This document shows positions 27,001 through 34,915 of a stretch of 64,000 nt of DNA, in pieces. Positions within the stretch are counted from its first letter, which is position 1. Every line of letters begins with the position of its first letter. The notes beneath the pieces are model-generated. The model searched no databases, was not told where the DNA came from, and saw only the letters and a program-made list of their open reading frames with translations. The DNA is from Myxococcales bacterium (GTDB taxonomy: Bacteria > Myxococcota_A > Polyangia > Polyangiales > Polyangiaceae): assembly GCA_025359105.1 (NCBI GenBank), contig JANYHK010000032.1, forward strand, positions 1 to 64,000. The letters are read 5' to 3'. A program made the translations under genes and the position numbers.

Positions 27001-27399
27001 GATAGCGGCACCGATGGCGGCACCGACAGCGGCACCGACAGCGGGACGCCGGATAGCGGCACCGACAGCGGGACGCCGGATAGCGGCACCGACAGCGGGA
27101 CGCCGGACAGCGGGACGCGCGACTCGGGGAGGACCGACTCGGGCAACCCGGGAGAAGACTCCGGTATCCCGGACCAAGACGCGTCGCAGCCGCCGAAGGA
27201 CTCGGGCACGCCTCCGCAGGACGCGTCGCGCGACTCCGGCGACGGCGGTGACCACGGAGGCGGGGGCGACGACGGAGGCTGCGGCTGCAGGGTCGTGGGC
27301 CAGACGAGCGTCCCGGCAAGCCAGCTCGCCGCACCCTTCGGGATGCTCGGCCTGCTCGTTCTCGCCGCACGCCGCCGCCGGCGCTCGCAGTCGAAGTAG
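24052..27399 (+). CDS. Large S8 subtilisin-like protease with PKD-like domain and C-terminal sorting signal
   Basis: ATG 24052 follows GGGGAG. The chain of 1115 residues opens with a signal peptide and a weak lipobox (LASGGC). The catalytic triad of subtilases is clear: ADVDTGIDF (Asp294), DAHGTHTAG (His370) and GTSMATPN (Ser766). Nearly 400 residues lie between His and Ser, so a PA-type insert is present. Residues about 840-930 form a PKD/cadherin-like domain (DVDGTVDEYLWDLDGDGF). A low-complexity tail of T-D-G/S-G-T repeats follows (about 930-1030). The end GGCGCR plus a hydrophobic helix plus RRRRR is a MYXO-CTERM-type signal for cleavage and surface anchoring or release. Both ends thus carry sorting signals. 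Confidence 0.93.
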   Translation: MSLLRLTPIGVVGLFLLASGGCSTRDRGASPTPSVSPGAIPEHKVQAQLQYLLHAPTDRLLDLQKVFNIGFEDGEPRFGVMAKLRHGEVLAESHNVRVGADFGQIVSAYVTRDGLRELALHPGVERLEIVRHMELTNDISTMKSSVDNTVAGTETQRLSINGAAVTVPFTPSAVGSVTFQMMKSGSTYIAPNFVPVLFDSTLTVCSVNTVPCPVPSVLGTATANDVGGDARVTVSFAATTQVFLQLNGARTGGQTGATPVALKIIGDSSLGWTHGTKARATGKDGAGVIIADVDTGIDFCHPDFIDPATGKSRILFLWDHSLTPQSGESSPPEAQFAFGVEYTNAQINASLASCPGGNPAPVRMRDVDAHGTHTAGTAAGNGGGVGVAQSAFIGAAPKADIIAVKGLGTGITLQRLAEGIKYSVVRARALSKPVVINNSWGGWGDSQDGTTLLEQGVSSVAGRGSIAVFAGGNMGYFRGHATTPTPAPAIGAADPWQLRNFACGGGAAACGARSIAIWLDAKDSYDVTITDQNGVTATWTAASWDPTTGVTNTVGGVSVTAYGDQTAEPQNGAKNYFFDIPASPVTLPANVTWNISMTRVAGSTGTGKWDAFLGLGNGLTIGAQDAAASPVHIPRIPNATNPPGGPAPLFLGNFYTPGQVHSPGTGFGVLQVAALTGNVRWFNNSVPAPGGYTEPGDSAFTFAELGNLASYSSRGPSRDGRAVPQIAAPGTNVISTASQFGGFVAGSLVSEPATVTGGHVSFQGTSMATPNVTGAIALVLQTDPTNFPRPLMRSTSVHDDYTEDATSQTKTGVGPQLWNGAGRVDSLAAVSALAGDVAPVVSSLVASTSTVGAGLPLTLTATATDVDGTVDEYLWDLDGDGFTDAFTQRGATAGNVLVTTAPATAGVYTMRVIVADNRGKTAFATTTVTVTGGSTDGGTDGSSDGSTDGATDGSANTDGGTDGGTDSGTPDSGTDSGTDSGTRDSGTDGGTDSGTDSGTPDSGTDSGTPDSGTDSGTPDSGTRDSGRTDSGNPGEDSGIPDQDASQPPKDSGTPPQDASRDSGDGGDHGGGGDDGGCGCRVVGQTSVPASQLAAPFGMLGLLVLAARRRRRSQSK
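26850..27145 (+). repeat. Tandem repeats encoding Thr-Asp-Gly/Ser-rich linker of the subtilase
   Basis: Short units of the type GGCACCGACAGCGGGACGCCGGATA recur in frame many times with small changes. They encode T-D-S-G-T-P-D-S-G. The unit keeps the codon register, unlike the NCCGAC arrays, so this is a protein-level repeat. Confidence 0.85.
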
Positions 27400-27443
27400 C
27401 GTGACGACGACGCAGTAGAGCCAAGAAGCGACGATCGGATCCC

Positions 27444-27485
27444 GGCTATGGCAACCGTCCTCTGGACGGAACGGTTGCTATAGCC
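27444..27485. promoter_or_regulatory. Inverted repeat with embedded alternative hairpin and extended -10
   Basis: Arms GGCTATGGCAACCGT (27444-27458) and ACGGTTGCTATAGCC (27471-27485) pair with one mismatch. A second hairpin, CCGTCC-TCT-GGACGG (27455-27469), excludes the first. The right arm has TGCTATAGC, like an extended -10. Close match to 3469-3505. Confidence 0.5.
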
Positions 27486-27545
27486 TTCTTCTGGGTCGGC
27501 TCGATGCGGTCGGCGCTTCGCGTTCGCGGTGCCCGGAGGATCCTC

Positions 27546-27845
27546 ATGACTTTTTCGATCTGCTTCATCGCCTCGGCGTTCGCCACCTTCGCCATCCTCA
27601 CGGCGTGCGAGCCGAGGCCCGGCCCCGAGGGTACGTCGTCGCCGTCGGCCACGCCGATCGCGGTCCCGCTCGCGCAGGGGGCCCCGGCGTCCGCACCTTC
27701 GACCCGCGCAGCGACGGCTTCGTCCGCGACGCCTGCCCCGCCCGGCAGCGCATCGCCGAGGCCGAGGGGGGCAGGCTCGATGACGCTGCCCTACTCCCGC
27801 CCGCCGCCGCCTGCGTCGGCGAACCCTGGGGCGACGCCGCCGTAG
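27546..27845 (+). CDS. Small Pro/Ala-rich lipoprotein
   Basis: ATG 27546 has GGAGGA before it and starts a signal peptide (FSICFIASAFATFAIL) with lipobox ILTAC. The mature chain of about 75 residues is almost wholly Pro, Ala, Ser and Thr, so it is disordered and probably serves as a surface spacer or wall-associated peptide. No family. The inverted repeat with extended -10 lies about 60 bases upstream. The 3' end meets the convergent lipoprotein gene after ten bases. Confidence 0.55.
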   Translation: MTFSICFIASAFATFAILTACEPRPGPEGTSSPSATPIAVPLAQGAPASAPSTRAATASSATPAPPGSASPRPRGAGSMTLPYSRPPPPASANPGATPP

Positions 27846-27855
27846 CGGCGCGGCT

Positions 27856-29166
27856 CTACAGCCCCCCGTCCTCCACCCCAACGCGACTCTTCCCGGGCAC
27901 CGTCACCGTCTCCGCCGCGTCGATCACATCGCCCAGAAACGTCCGCCACTGCAGCGAGTACCGCCCCTTCACCAGCCCCGCCACCGCGATGCGCGCGCCG
28001 GGACCGACCCACGCGACCGGAACCCCATCGAGCCACGCGACGCGGAGCTCGTCGGTCGAGTTGACGAGGACGAGCCCGAGCGCGGCGTCGATGCCGGCGT
28101 CGGGGACGTCGACGGGCTGCAAACGGAGCGCCGCGAGATCGTTCTGGCCGAGCAGGGCTTCGCCAGGGGAGGGCGGGGGCGGCGTCGGCAGGAAGACGCA
28201 GGTGGCCGGCGGCGCGGCGAGCACGAGCGGCGACAGATCGGTGTGGCGCGCGATGCCGGTGACCTCGAACGCGAGCGCGCCGCGGGTCGTCCAGCGCAGG
28301 TCGGCGTGGAGCGGCACGTCCTCCCAGCCGCACAGCGGCGTCGCAGGGGGCGCGTTGACGAGATCGAGCAGGGCGCGGCACACGAGCGAGCCACCGTCGC
28401 CGGAGTCGGGGACGTGCGCTATTTCGATCGTGGCGTTCGCCGCGCGCGTGACGAGCTCGACCCTTCGCGTGCGGTAACCGAGGAGGCGCGGTCCGTCGCC
28501 GCGGGGCGCGACGTCGGCAGGCGAGAGGGGCGCCACGTCGAGCCGCCGCTCGCCCAGCAGCGCGCGCAAGCTGCCGGGCGCCGCCGTGCGGTACGACGCG
28601 CCACCGGGGGCGAGCAGAAAGAAACCGTAGCGATCGACGCGCGCGCGAAGCTCGCTCTCGGCAGGGAGGACGAAGCCCGTGCCGAGCACGATGCGCGCGC
28701 GGGTGGCCGACAGATCGATCGTCATTCGCGATTCGGTCTTGCGCCGCGCCGCTTCGAGCCCCCCCTGGCTCACCTCCGGTGCGCGCGGCGGTGGCGGCAC
28801 CTCGGCGGGGCGAAACAAGGCATGGAGCGTGTAGCCGACGACCTCTTTCGCCCCGACCACGTCGCCCGCCGCGGCCAGGTCACCGCGAAGCGGTACCGGC
28901 GGGGGCCCCGCGTCGAGGCTGAACGGCAGCGCTCCGCTGGGCGAGAGCGGAGGCACCGCGGCGAGCTGCGCGGGCACCGCCTTGGCCTGCGGGCTGGCAG
29001 GGGCGTCCGGAACGTCGAGCACGCCGGCGCTCGTGCGCGAGCAGCCCACCGCGCCGCCGGCGCTCACCACCCCGACGAGCACCGCGGCGACACCGAGACC
29101 GACGCCGGCGCGGACGCCGACTCTGACTAGCCGACGGGCGACCCGCGCGGCGGCGCGCGCGCTCAT
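27856..29166 (-). CDS. Lipoprotein of unknown function
   Basis: The 436-residue product has an Arg-rich n-region, a long hydrophobic Val/Gly-rich segment and the lipobox GAVGC (Cys42). A Pro/Ala linker is followed by a beta-rich body with two parts: residues about 150-230 (MTIDLSATRARIVLGTGF, YGFFLLAPGG) and about 240-430 (RRVELVTRAANATIEIAHV, LGLVLVNSTDELRVAWLDG, GRYSLQWRTFLGDVI). The last part, with V-x-W-V-x-P-G and G-R-Y-S-L-Q-W, resembles bacterial Ig-like or PEGA folds. Its ATG overlaps the TGA of the HAD gene (ATGA). Confidence 0.65.
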   Translation of the reverse strand: MSARAAARVARRLVRVGVRAGVGLGVAAVLVGVVSAGGAVGCSRTSAGVLDVPDAPASPQAKAVPAQLAAVPPLSPSGALPFSLDAGPPPVPLRGDLAAAGDVVGAKEVVGYTLHALFRPAEVPPPPRAPEVSQGGLEAARRKTESRMTIDLSATRARIVLGTGFVLPAESELRARVDRYGFFLLAPGGASYRTAAPGSLRALLGERRLDVAPLSPADVAPRGDGPRLLGYRTRRVELVTRAANATIEIAHVPDSGDGGSLVCRALLDLVNAPPATPLCGWEDVPLHADLRWTTRGALAFEVTGIARHTDLSPLVLAAPPATCVFLPTPPPPSPGEALLGQNDLAALRLQPVDVPDAGIDAALGLVLVNSTDELRVAWLDGVPVAWVGPGARIAVAGLVKGRYSLQWRTFLGDVIDAAETVTVPGKSRVGVEDGGL

Positions 29167-29918
29167 GCCATCACGAAATCGGCGATCACCTTCACGTCGG
29201 GATGAAGCGGCGGCGCGCCGGGGAGGTGCTGCGTGTCGAGCAGCACGCTCACGCTGTCGGGGTTCATCTCCAGGAGCGTGTTGCAGTTCGCCGGCTCGTT
29301 GTCGAAGACGGCGACGATCTTGCCGACCCGTGCGAGCTTCGGCCCCTCGAGCCGCTTGTAGGCCTCGTCGGGCATGGCCGCGTCGGGCTTCAGCACCAGC
29401 TCCGTGCCCGGCACGCCGATGGGGAAGCCCAGATCCCGCAGGCTCCGGAACGTGCCGATGCCCATCAGCGGCAGGTCACGCCCCGTCATGTAGATGAGGA
29501 TGGCGCCAGCCTCGTGGCAGGCGCGCGCGAACGCGACGCCCCCCGCCACCTCCACGTCGAGGCGCAGGTGCTCGTCGGCGAAGAATCGCTCCTTCCAGAA
29601 CGCCTCGGCCCGCCCGACGACGTCGGTGCGGGTGACGCCGAGGCGCGCGAGCGAGTCGGTGAGCAGGTAAGCGAGGCTCGACGGCGTCGCCCCTGCGAGG
29701 CGCGCCTGCGCGTCGTGATCCGCGGGACCGAGCGTCGCCGCGAACTCGTGAAGGATCTCGCTCGTGCGCGGGCGGTTGTCCATCAACGTCCCGTCGAGGT
29801 CGAACACCACGACCGGCGTGGGCCCCCCCTTCTCGGGGCGGCAGCGCGCGACGATCTGGTGAAGGAGGGCGCGTTGCTCGGCGGCAGAAAGTCGTGGGTA
29901 CTTCACGGGGGTCGACAT
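29163..29918 (-). CDS. HAD-superfamily phosphatase
   Basis: The 251-residue protein has the HAD motifs: [10 protein letters not shown] with nucleophile Asp40 and acid Asp42 (motif I), LIYMTGRD with Thr145 (motif II), a Lys in ELVLKPD (motif III) and [10 protein letters not shown] (motif IV). The cap is helical and inserted between motifs I and II. The start is ATG 29918, which begins [11 protein letters not shown]; the open frame runs further but without support. The IYMTGRD segment is common in HAD proteins acting on nucleotides or in pneumococcal-type acid phosphatases. Substrate unknown; translation is coupled to a lipoprotein gene. Confidence 0.8.
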   Translation of the reverse strand: MSTPVKYPRLSAAEQRALLHQIVARCRPEKGGPTPVVVFDLDGTLMDNRPRTSEILHEFAATLGPADHDAQARLAGATPSSLAYLLTDSLARLGVTRTDVVGRAEAFWKERFFADEHLRLDVEVAGGVAFARACHEAGAILIYMTGRDLPLMGIGTFRSLRDLGFPIGVPGTELVLKPDAAMPDEAYKRLEGPKLARVGKIVAVFDNEPANCNTLLEMNPDSVSVLLDTQHLPGAPPLHPDVKVIADFVMA

Positions 29919-30003
29919 CGGGGACACCGTCGAAAGAGGGGGGGTCCGAATAGCACGCCCGGACGCACGCCGGGAGGGCAGATGTGCTACTCCGCAGCTG
30001 GAG

Positions 30004-31128
30004 ATGTCGTCCGGCAAGCGCGACCATTACGAGGTGCTCGGGGTGTCCCGCGGCGCCTCGCCCGAGGAGATCAAGGCGGCCTTCCGCAAGCTGGCCGGGC
30101 AGCACCACCCCGACCGAAACCCCGACGATCCGGGCGCCGGGCAGCGCTTCAAGGAGCTCAACGGGAGCTACCAGGTCCTGTCCGATCCGCAGCGCCGCTC
30201 GATGTACGACAAGCTCGGTCACCGGGCGGAGGAGCCCGGCTCGCCCTTCGGCTCGGGCGGTCCGTTCGCCGGCGGCGTGGTGGACATGAGCGATCTCAAC
30301 ATCGACGGCCTCCTCGGCGATCTCCTCGGCGTGTTCGGCGTCGGCCGCGGCGACAAGGGGGACCTGAAACGCGATCTGGAGATCAGCTTCGAAGAGGCGG
30401 CCTTCGGGTGCGAGAAGGAGCTCAAGTACGAGCGCATCGTCGCCTGCGCCGACTGCCACGCTACCGGCTCGGCCCCCGGCCACCGCCCCGAGACGTGCAG
30501 CGCGTGCAACGGCCGCGGCCGCGTCCGCTTCCAGCAGGGCCTGCTCCCCATCGCCGTCGAGCGCACGTGCTCGCGCTGCAAGGGCACCGGGCGCATCGTG
30601 AAGGTGCCGTGCGAGGCGTGCAAGGGGAGCGCGCTCGTCACCAGCACCAACACGCTGAGCGTCACCATTCCGCCCGGCGTCGAGCCCGGCGCCACGCGTC
30701 TCGTCGCCGCCGCGGGCAACAAGCCGCGCCCCGATCGCGCCGCTGGCGAGCTCGAGATCACCATCCAGGTCCGCACGCACACCTTCTTCAAGCGCGTGGG
30801 CGAGGACGTCCTCTGCCAGGTGCCGATCACGTTCGTCCAGGCGGCGCTCGGCTCCGAGGTCGAGGTGCCGACGCTCGACGGCAAGGGCAAGCTCCGGGTC
30901 CCCGCTGGCACGCAGCCGGGCAGCGTGCTCCGCATCAAGGGCAAGGGCATCCCCCGCCGCGCCGGCCTCGGTCGCGGAGATCAGCGCGTCGAGGTCGCGG
31001 TCGAGGTGCCGACGGAGCTCACCGCCCGCCAGCGCGAGCTGCTCGAGGAGCTCGGGCGCGAGCTCGGCGAGGACGTGCAGCCGCAGCGCCGCGGCTTCAT
31101 GGAGAAGCTGCGCGATCTGTTCGGGTAG
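30004..31128 (+). CDS. dnaJ: Chaperone protein DnaJ
   Basis: The 374-residue co-chaperone stimulates DnaK ATPase. It has the J-domain with HPD at residues 35-37, a Gly-rich part (about 80-92), four zinc-binding repeats at 148-151, 165-168, 189-192 and 203-206 ([31 protein letters not shown]) and two C-terminal beta-domains with [13 protein letters not shown]. The first zinc repeat is degenerate, lacking the usual G-x-G. dnaK and grpE are not in the window, so this may be an extra DnaJ copy. Leader is short: a TGCTACTCC box lies before the ATG. Confidence 0.9.
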   Translation: MSSGKRDHYEVLGVSRGASPEEIKAAFRKLAGQHHPDRNPDDPGAGQRFKELNGSYQVLSDPQRRSMYDKLGHRAEEPGSPFGSGGPFAGGVVDMSDLNIDGLLGDLLGVFGVGRGDKGDLKRDLEISFEEAAFGCEKELKYERIVACADCHATGSAPGHRPETCSACNGRGRVRFQQGLLPIAVERTCSRCKGTGRIVKVPCEACKGSALVTSTNTLSVTIPPGVEPGATRLVAAAGNKPRPDRAAGELEITIQVRTHTFFKRVGEDVLCQVPITFVQAALGSEVEVPTLDGKGKLRVPAGTQPGSVLRIKGKGIPRRAGLGRGDQRVEVAVEVPTELTARQRELLEELGRELGEDVQPQRRGFMEKLRDLFG

Positions 31129-31191
31129 CGGAAGGTTCCCGTCGGCGGGCGCGTACGAAATGGGGAATGCCTGACTTCCGCCCGCGCACCT

Positions 31192-31197
31192 TAGGGT
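31192..31197 (+). promoter_or_regulatory. -10-like TAGGGT before the gene at 31202
   Basis: CTTAGGGT ends four bases before the GTG start. There is no ribosome binding site. It is one of several such boxes in the window. Confidence 0.3.
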
Positions 31198-31201
31198 CCT
31201 C

Positions 31202-31798
31202 GTGAGCCAAGCCAACATCGGCCCGGGCGCCTTCGCCCCCACGGCCAGCGCCTCGCCCGCGAGCTCGCTTCTGAGCCCGAGCCCCTTGCTGAGCCCGAGC
31301 CCTTCCCCGCCCCTCGTGCCAGGCATGGAGCCGTGCACGGCGGCGAACCCGATGGGGATGGGCGACCCGTCGCACGGCGCGGTGATGACGTCGGCGCCGC
31401 CGAAACCACCGCCGAAAGACGAGAAGGCAAAGTGCACGACGTGCTCGAACGCTGCGGAAAAGAAGCCGCGGAAGCTCGGCACCTACGCATCCGTCAGCCG
31501 CAACTACGGCGTGTACAGCGTCTCTACGTCGGTTTACACGGACAACGCGGGCAACCAGTTCAACACCGTCACTACCGGTTGGGGCGCGAGCATGCCGGGC
31601 GTGGGCGCGTCCGGCGGCAACGTCTACGCGTGGGACACTGCGCCGGCGGGCACCTCCATTCGCGACGTCGCGCTCGGCCCTTCGACCTCGGGCGGCTTCT
31701 TCGACAACACGTCCATGAACTCGAGCGGCTACACGCTCGAGCTCGTCGGAACACCCAACATCGGCATCGAGCGCACCAACACGACCGAGATCAAATAG
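31202..31798 (+). CDS. Unknown protein with Pro-rich N-terminus
   Basis: Start GTG 31202. The 198-residue product has no signal peptide. Residues about 1-75 are Ser/Pro/Ala-rich with a repeated LLSPSPL motif. A CTTC pair (CTTCSN) and a Lys-rich segment come next, then residues about 90-198 form a beta-rich domain (VSRNYGVYSVSTSVYTDN, TTGWGASMPGVG) without a known family. The end, T-T-E-I-K, has no membrane signal. It may be secreted by a route not needing a signal peptide, but no evidence shows this. Confidence 0.55.
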   Translation: MSQANIGPGAFAPTASASPASSLLSPSPLLSPSPSPPLVPGMEPCTAANPMGMGDPSHGAVMTSAPPKPPPKDEKAKCTTCSNAAEKKPRKLGTYASVSRNYGVYSVSTSVYTDNAGNQFNTVTTGWGASMPGVGASGGNVYAWDTAPAGTSIRDVALGPSTSGGFFDNTSMNSSGYTLELVGTPNIGIERTNTTEIK

Positions 31799-31801
31799 CC
31801 A

Positions 31802-34800
31802 TCACGCGCGCGCTCGCGCTCTCGCGCTCTCGGGCGCGCTGAGCGGAGCGCCTTCGCGCTTCTTCCGTGTGAACCGATCGAGCGCGAGGTAGATCACCGG
31901 CGTCGTGAAGAGCGTCAACGCCTGGGACACCAGCAGGCCGCCGACGATCGTGATGCCGAGCGGCCGCCGAAGCTCCGAGCCCATGCCGGTGCCCAGCGCG
32001 AGCGGCAGGCCGCCGAGGAGCGCCGACGCCGTCGTCATCATGATCGGCCGGAAGCGGAGCACGCACGCCTCGCGGATCGCCTCGACCGCGCTCGCGCCCC
32101 CTCGCTGCGCCTCGATCGCGAAGTCGATCATCATGATCGCGTTCTTCTTCACGATGCCGATGAGCAAGATCATCCCGATGATGGCGATGATCGACAGCTC
32201 AACCTTGAAGAAGAGGAGTGCGAGCAGCGCGCCGAGGCCCGCTGACGGCAACGTCGACAGGATCGTGAGCGGGTGGACGTAGCTCTCGTAGAGGATGCCG
32301 AGGACCATGTACACGGCGAGGAGCGCCGTCAGGATGAGCAAGGGCTGGCTGGCGAGCGAGTCCTGGAACGCCTGCGCCGTGCCCGAGAACGACGCGTGAA
32401 CGCTGCCCGGCAGCCCGATGTCGACCTCGGCCTGGTGCACGCCGGCGAGCGCGTCGCTGAGCGACTTGTCGGGGGCGAGGTTGAACGAGATCGTGATCGA
32501 CGGGAACTGCCCCTGGTGGTTCACCGACAACGGCACGCTCCCGCGTGACACCTTGGCGAGGGCGCTGAGCGGGACCTGGCTGCCGTTCTGGGCCCTCACG
32601 AAGATGCTGTCCAGCGCCTCGGGGCCCTGCTGGTAGCGAGGGAGAATCTCCAGCACCACGCGGTACTGGTTCAGCTGCGTGAAGGTCGTCGCCACTTGCC
32701 GCTGGCCGAACGCGTCGTAGAGCGTCTCGTCGATCGTCTGCGAGGTGATCCCGAGGCGCGACGCGGTGTCGCGATCGACGTCGATGTTGAGCTTCAGCCC
32801 TGCGGTCTGCTGATCGGTGGCGACGTCCTTGAGCTCGGGCACCTTCTTCAAGCGCTCGAAGAGCCGCGGTGCCCAGAGGCGGAGCTCGTCGAGATCCGCA
32901 TCCTGCACGGTGTACTGGTACTGCGTGCGCGCGAAGCGGGCGCCGACGCGGACGTCCTGCGCCGCCTGCATGAACAGCGTGATGCCCGCGACCTTGGCGA
33001 GCTTCGGGCGAAGGCGCGCGATCACCTCGTCGGCGCTCGCCGTTCGCGGCGGTCGGGGCCGCAGATCCATGAACACCGTCCCCGTGTTCCCCGCGCCGCC
33101 GAAGCCCCCGACGCCCATGAAGGACACGTAGTGCGCGACGTCGGGGTCGCCGTCGAGCGCGGCGTTGATGGCCTCCTGGCGGCTCTTCATCGACGCGAAC
33201 GACACGTCCTGCGGCGCGTCGCTGAAGCCCATGATGAGACCATTGTCCTGCTGCGGGAAGAGACCTTTCGGCACGACCGTGAACAGCCACACCGTGACCG
33301 CGACGGTCGCCAGCGTCACGATCTGCATGAACCGCCGGTGCCCGAGGACCCAGTCGAGCTGCCGCGCGTAGAGGCGCTGGGCCCCCAGAAATACCCACTC
33401 GGACGCGTGGTAGAGCCGGCCGTGCACCCCGGGATCGGGGTGGAGGAGCCGCGCGCACATCATCGGCGTCAGCGTGAGCGACACGACGGCGGAGAGGGCG
33501 ATGGCGACGCTCAACGTCACGGCGAACTCGCGGAAGAGGCGGCCGACGACGCCGCCCATGAGCAGGATCGGGATGAAGACCGCTAGGAGCGAACAGGTGA
33601 TCGACACGATGGTGAAGCCGATCTCCTGCGCCCCCTTGAACGCCGCTTCGCGGGGCGACATCCCGAGCTCGATGTGACGCGCGATGTTCTCGGTCACGAC
33701 GATGGCGTCGTCGACGACGAAGCCCGTCGAGATCGTCAGCGCCATGAGCGACAGGTTGTCGACGCTGTACCCGAGGAGGTACATGGCGCCGAACGTCCCG
33801 ACGAGCGACAGCGGCACGGCGACGGTGGGGATCGACGTCGCACGAAACGTGCGCAGGAACGTGAAGACGACGACCACCACCAGCGCCACGCTGATGCCCA
33901 GGGTGATCTCCACGTCGCGGACGCTCGCCTGGATGGTCTGCGTCCGGTTCAAGGCGACCTCGACCTTGATCGCCGGAGAGACCGAGGTCATGAGCGTCGG
34001 CAGGAGCTTGCGTATCCGCTCGCTCGTCTCGATGATGTTCGCCCCGGGTTGCCGACGGATGATGACGGTGACGGCGCGCGTGCCGTTCATCCAGCCGGCG
34101 ACGCGGTTGTTCTCGACGTCGTCGAAGACATGGGCGACGTCGCCGAGGCGCACGGTGCCTTTGCCTGCGCCCGCGGGGAGGAGGAGCTTCTCGAACGCGG
34201 CGGCGCCGAACAGCTGGTCGTTGGCGCCGAGCGTGAAGGACTGCGAGGGTCCGACCAGGCTACCCTTCGGCGCGTCGATCGTGGCCTGCGAGATCGTCGT
34301 GCGCACGTCCTCGAGGCCAAGGCCGAGGCCGGCGAGCGCGACCGGATCGACCTGTACGCGCACCGCCGGCTGCTGACCGCCGCCGATGAACACCTGCCCC
34401 ACCCCCGACACCTGAGCGATCTTCTGCGCCAAGATGGTGTTGGCCGCGTCGAACACCTGCGCGAGCGGGACGGTGTCGCTGGTGAGGGAGAGGATGAGGA
34501 TCGGCGTGTCGGAGGGGTTCACCTTCCGGTACGTGGGGCGGTACGGGAGGTTGGGAGGCAGCTCGCCGCCGGCCGCGGCGATCGCCGCCTGCACGTCGCG
34601 GCCCGCGGAGTCGGTGTCGCGTCCGAGGTCGAACTGCAGGGTGAGCTGCGTGTTGCCGAAGGCGCTCGTCGAGGTGATCTCGGTGATGCCCGCGATTCGC
34701 CCGAAGCGCCGCTCGAGCGGCGTCGCCACCGACGAGGCCATCGTCTCGGGGCTCGCGCCGGGAAGGCTCGCGCTGACCGAGATCGTCGGAAAATCCACGG

Positions 34801-34915
34801 CCGGCAGCGGCGCCACCGGCAGCTGCGTGTACGCCGCAATTCCGGCGAGGAGGACCGCCATCGCGAGCAGCGTCGTCGCGATGGGACGACGGATGAACGG
34901 CGACGAGATGTTCAC
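31802..34915 (-). CDS. mdtC: RND efflux pump, second inner-membrane subunit (MdtC/MuxC-like)
   Basis: The 1037-residue protein is a proton-driven RND transporter with two repeats of six membrane helices and two large periplasmic loops. The N-terminus (NISSPFIRRPIATTLLAMAV) and the helix-4 segment ALTISTGFVVDDAIVVTENI, with paired Asp residues for proton transfer, are typical. The start is GTG 34915, overlapping the TGA of the first pump gene (GTGA); the open frame runs to 36595 only as a shadow of that gene. Two non-identical pumps in tandem, with one membrane-fusion protein, are the hallmark of MdtABC/MuxABC systems, in which MdtB and MdtC form a heterotrimer. Confidence 0.9.
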   Translation of the reverse strand: MNISSPFIRRPIATTLLAMAVLLAGIAAYTQLPVAPLPAVDFPTISVSASLPGASPETMASSVATPLERRFGRIAGITEITSTSAFGNTQLTLQFDLGRDTDSAGRDVQAAIAAAGGELPPNLPYRPTYRKVNPSDTPILILSLTSDTVPLAQVFDAANTILAQKIAQVSGVGQVFIGGGQQPAVRVQVDPVALAGLGLGLEDVRTTISQATIDAPKGSLVGPSQSFTLGANDQLFGAAAFEKLLLPAGAGKGTVRLGDVAHVFDDVENNRVAGWMNGTRAVTVIIRRQPGANIIETSERIRKLLPTLMTSVSPAIKVEVALNRTQTIQASVRDVEITLGISVALVVVVVFTFLRTFRATSIPTVAVPLSLVGTFGAMYLLGYSVDNLSLMALTISTGFVVDDAIVVTENIARHIELGMSPREAAFKGAQEIGFTIVSITCSLLAVFIPILLMGGVVGRLFREFAVTLSVAIALSAVVSLTLTPMMCARLLHPDPGVHGRLYHASEWVFLGAQRLYARQLDWVLGHRRFMQIVTLATVAVTVWLFTVVPKGLFPQQDNGLIMGFSDAPQDVSFASMKSRQEAINAALDGDPDVAHYVSFMGVGGFGGAGNTGTVFMDLRPRPPRTASADEVIARLRPKLAKVAGITLFMQAAQDVRVGARFARTQYQYTVQDADLDELRLWAPRLFERLKKVPELKDVATDQQTAGLKLNIDVDRDTASRLGITSQTIDETLYDAFGQRQVATTFTQLNQYRVVLEILPRYQQGPEALDSIFVRAQNGSQVPLSALAKVSRGSVPLSVNHQGQFPSITISFNLAPDKSLSDALAGVHQAEVDIGLPGSVHASFSGTAQAFQDSLASQPLLILTALLAVYMVLGILYESYVHPLTILSTLPSAGLGALLALLFFKVELSIIAIIGMILLIGIVKKNAIMMIDFAIEAQRGGASAVEAIREACVLRFRPIMMTTASALLGGLPLALGTGMGSELRRPLGITIVGGLLVSQALTLFTTPVIYLALDRFTRKKREGAPLSAPESARARARA

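Noticed and set aside
26850-27145. Subtilase tail repeats as another NCCGAC array
   Set aside because: The unit is longer, keeps the codon register and codes Thr-Asp-Gly/Ser, so it is a protein repeat.
27448-27483. Sigma-54 promoter (TGGCAAC ... TTGC)
   Set aside because: The GG and GC dinucleotides are about 25 bases apart, whereas sigma-54 promoters need ten bases between them.
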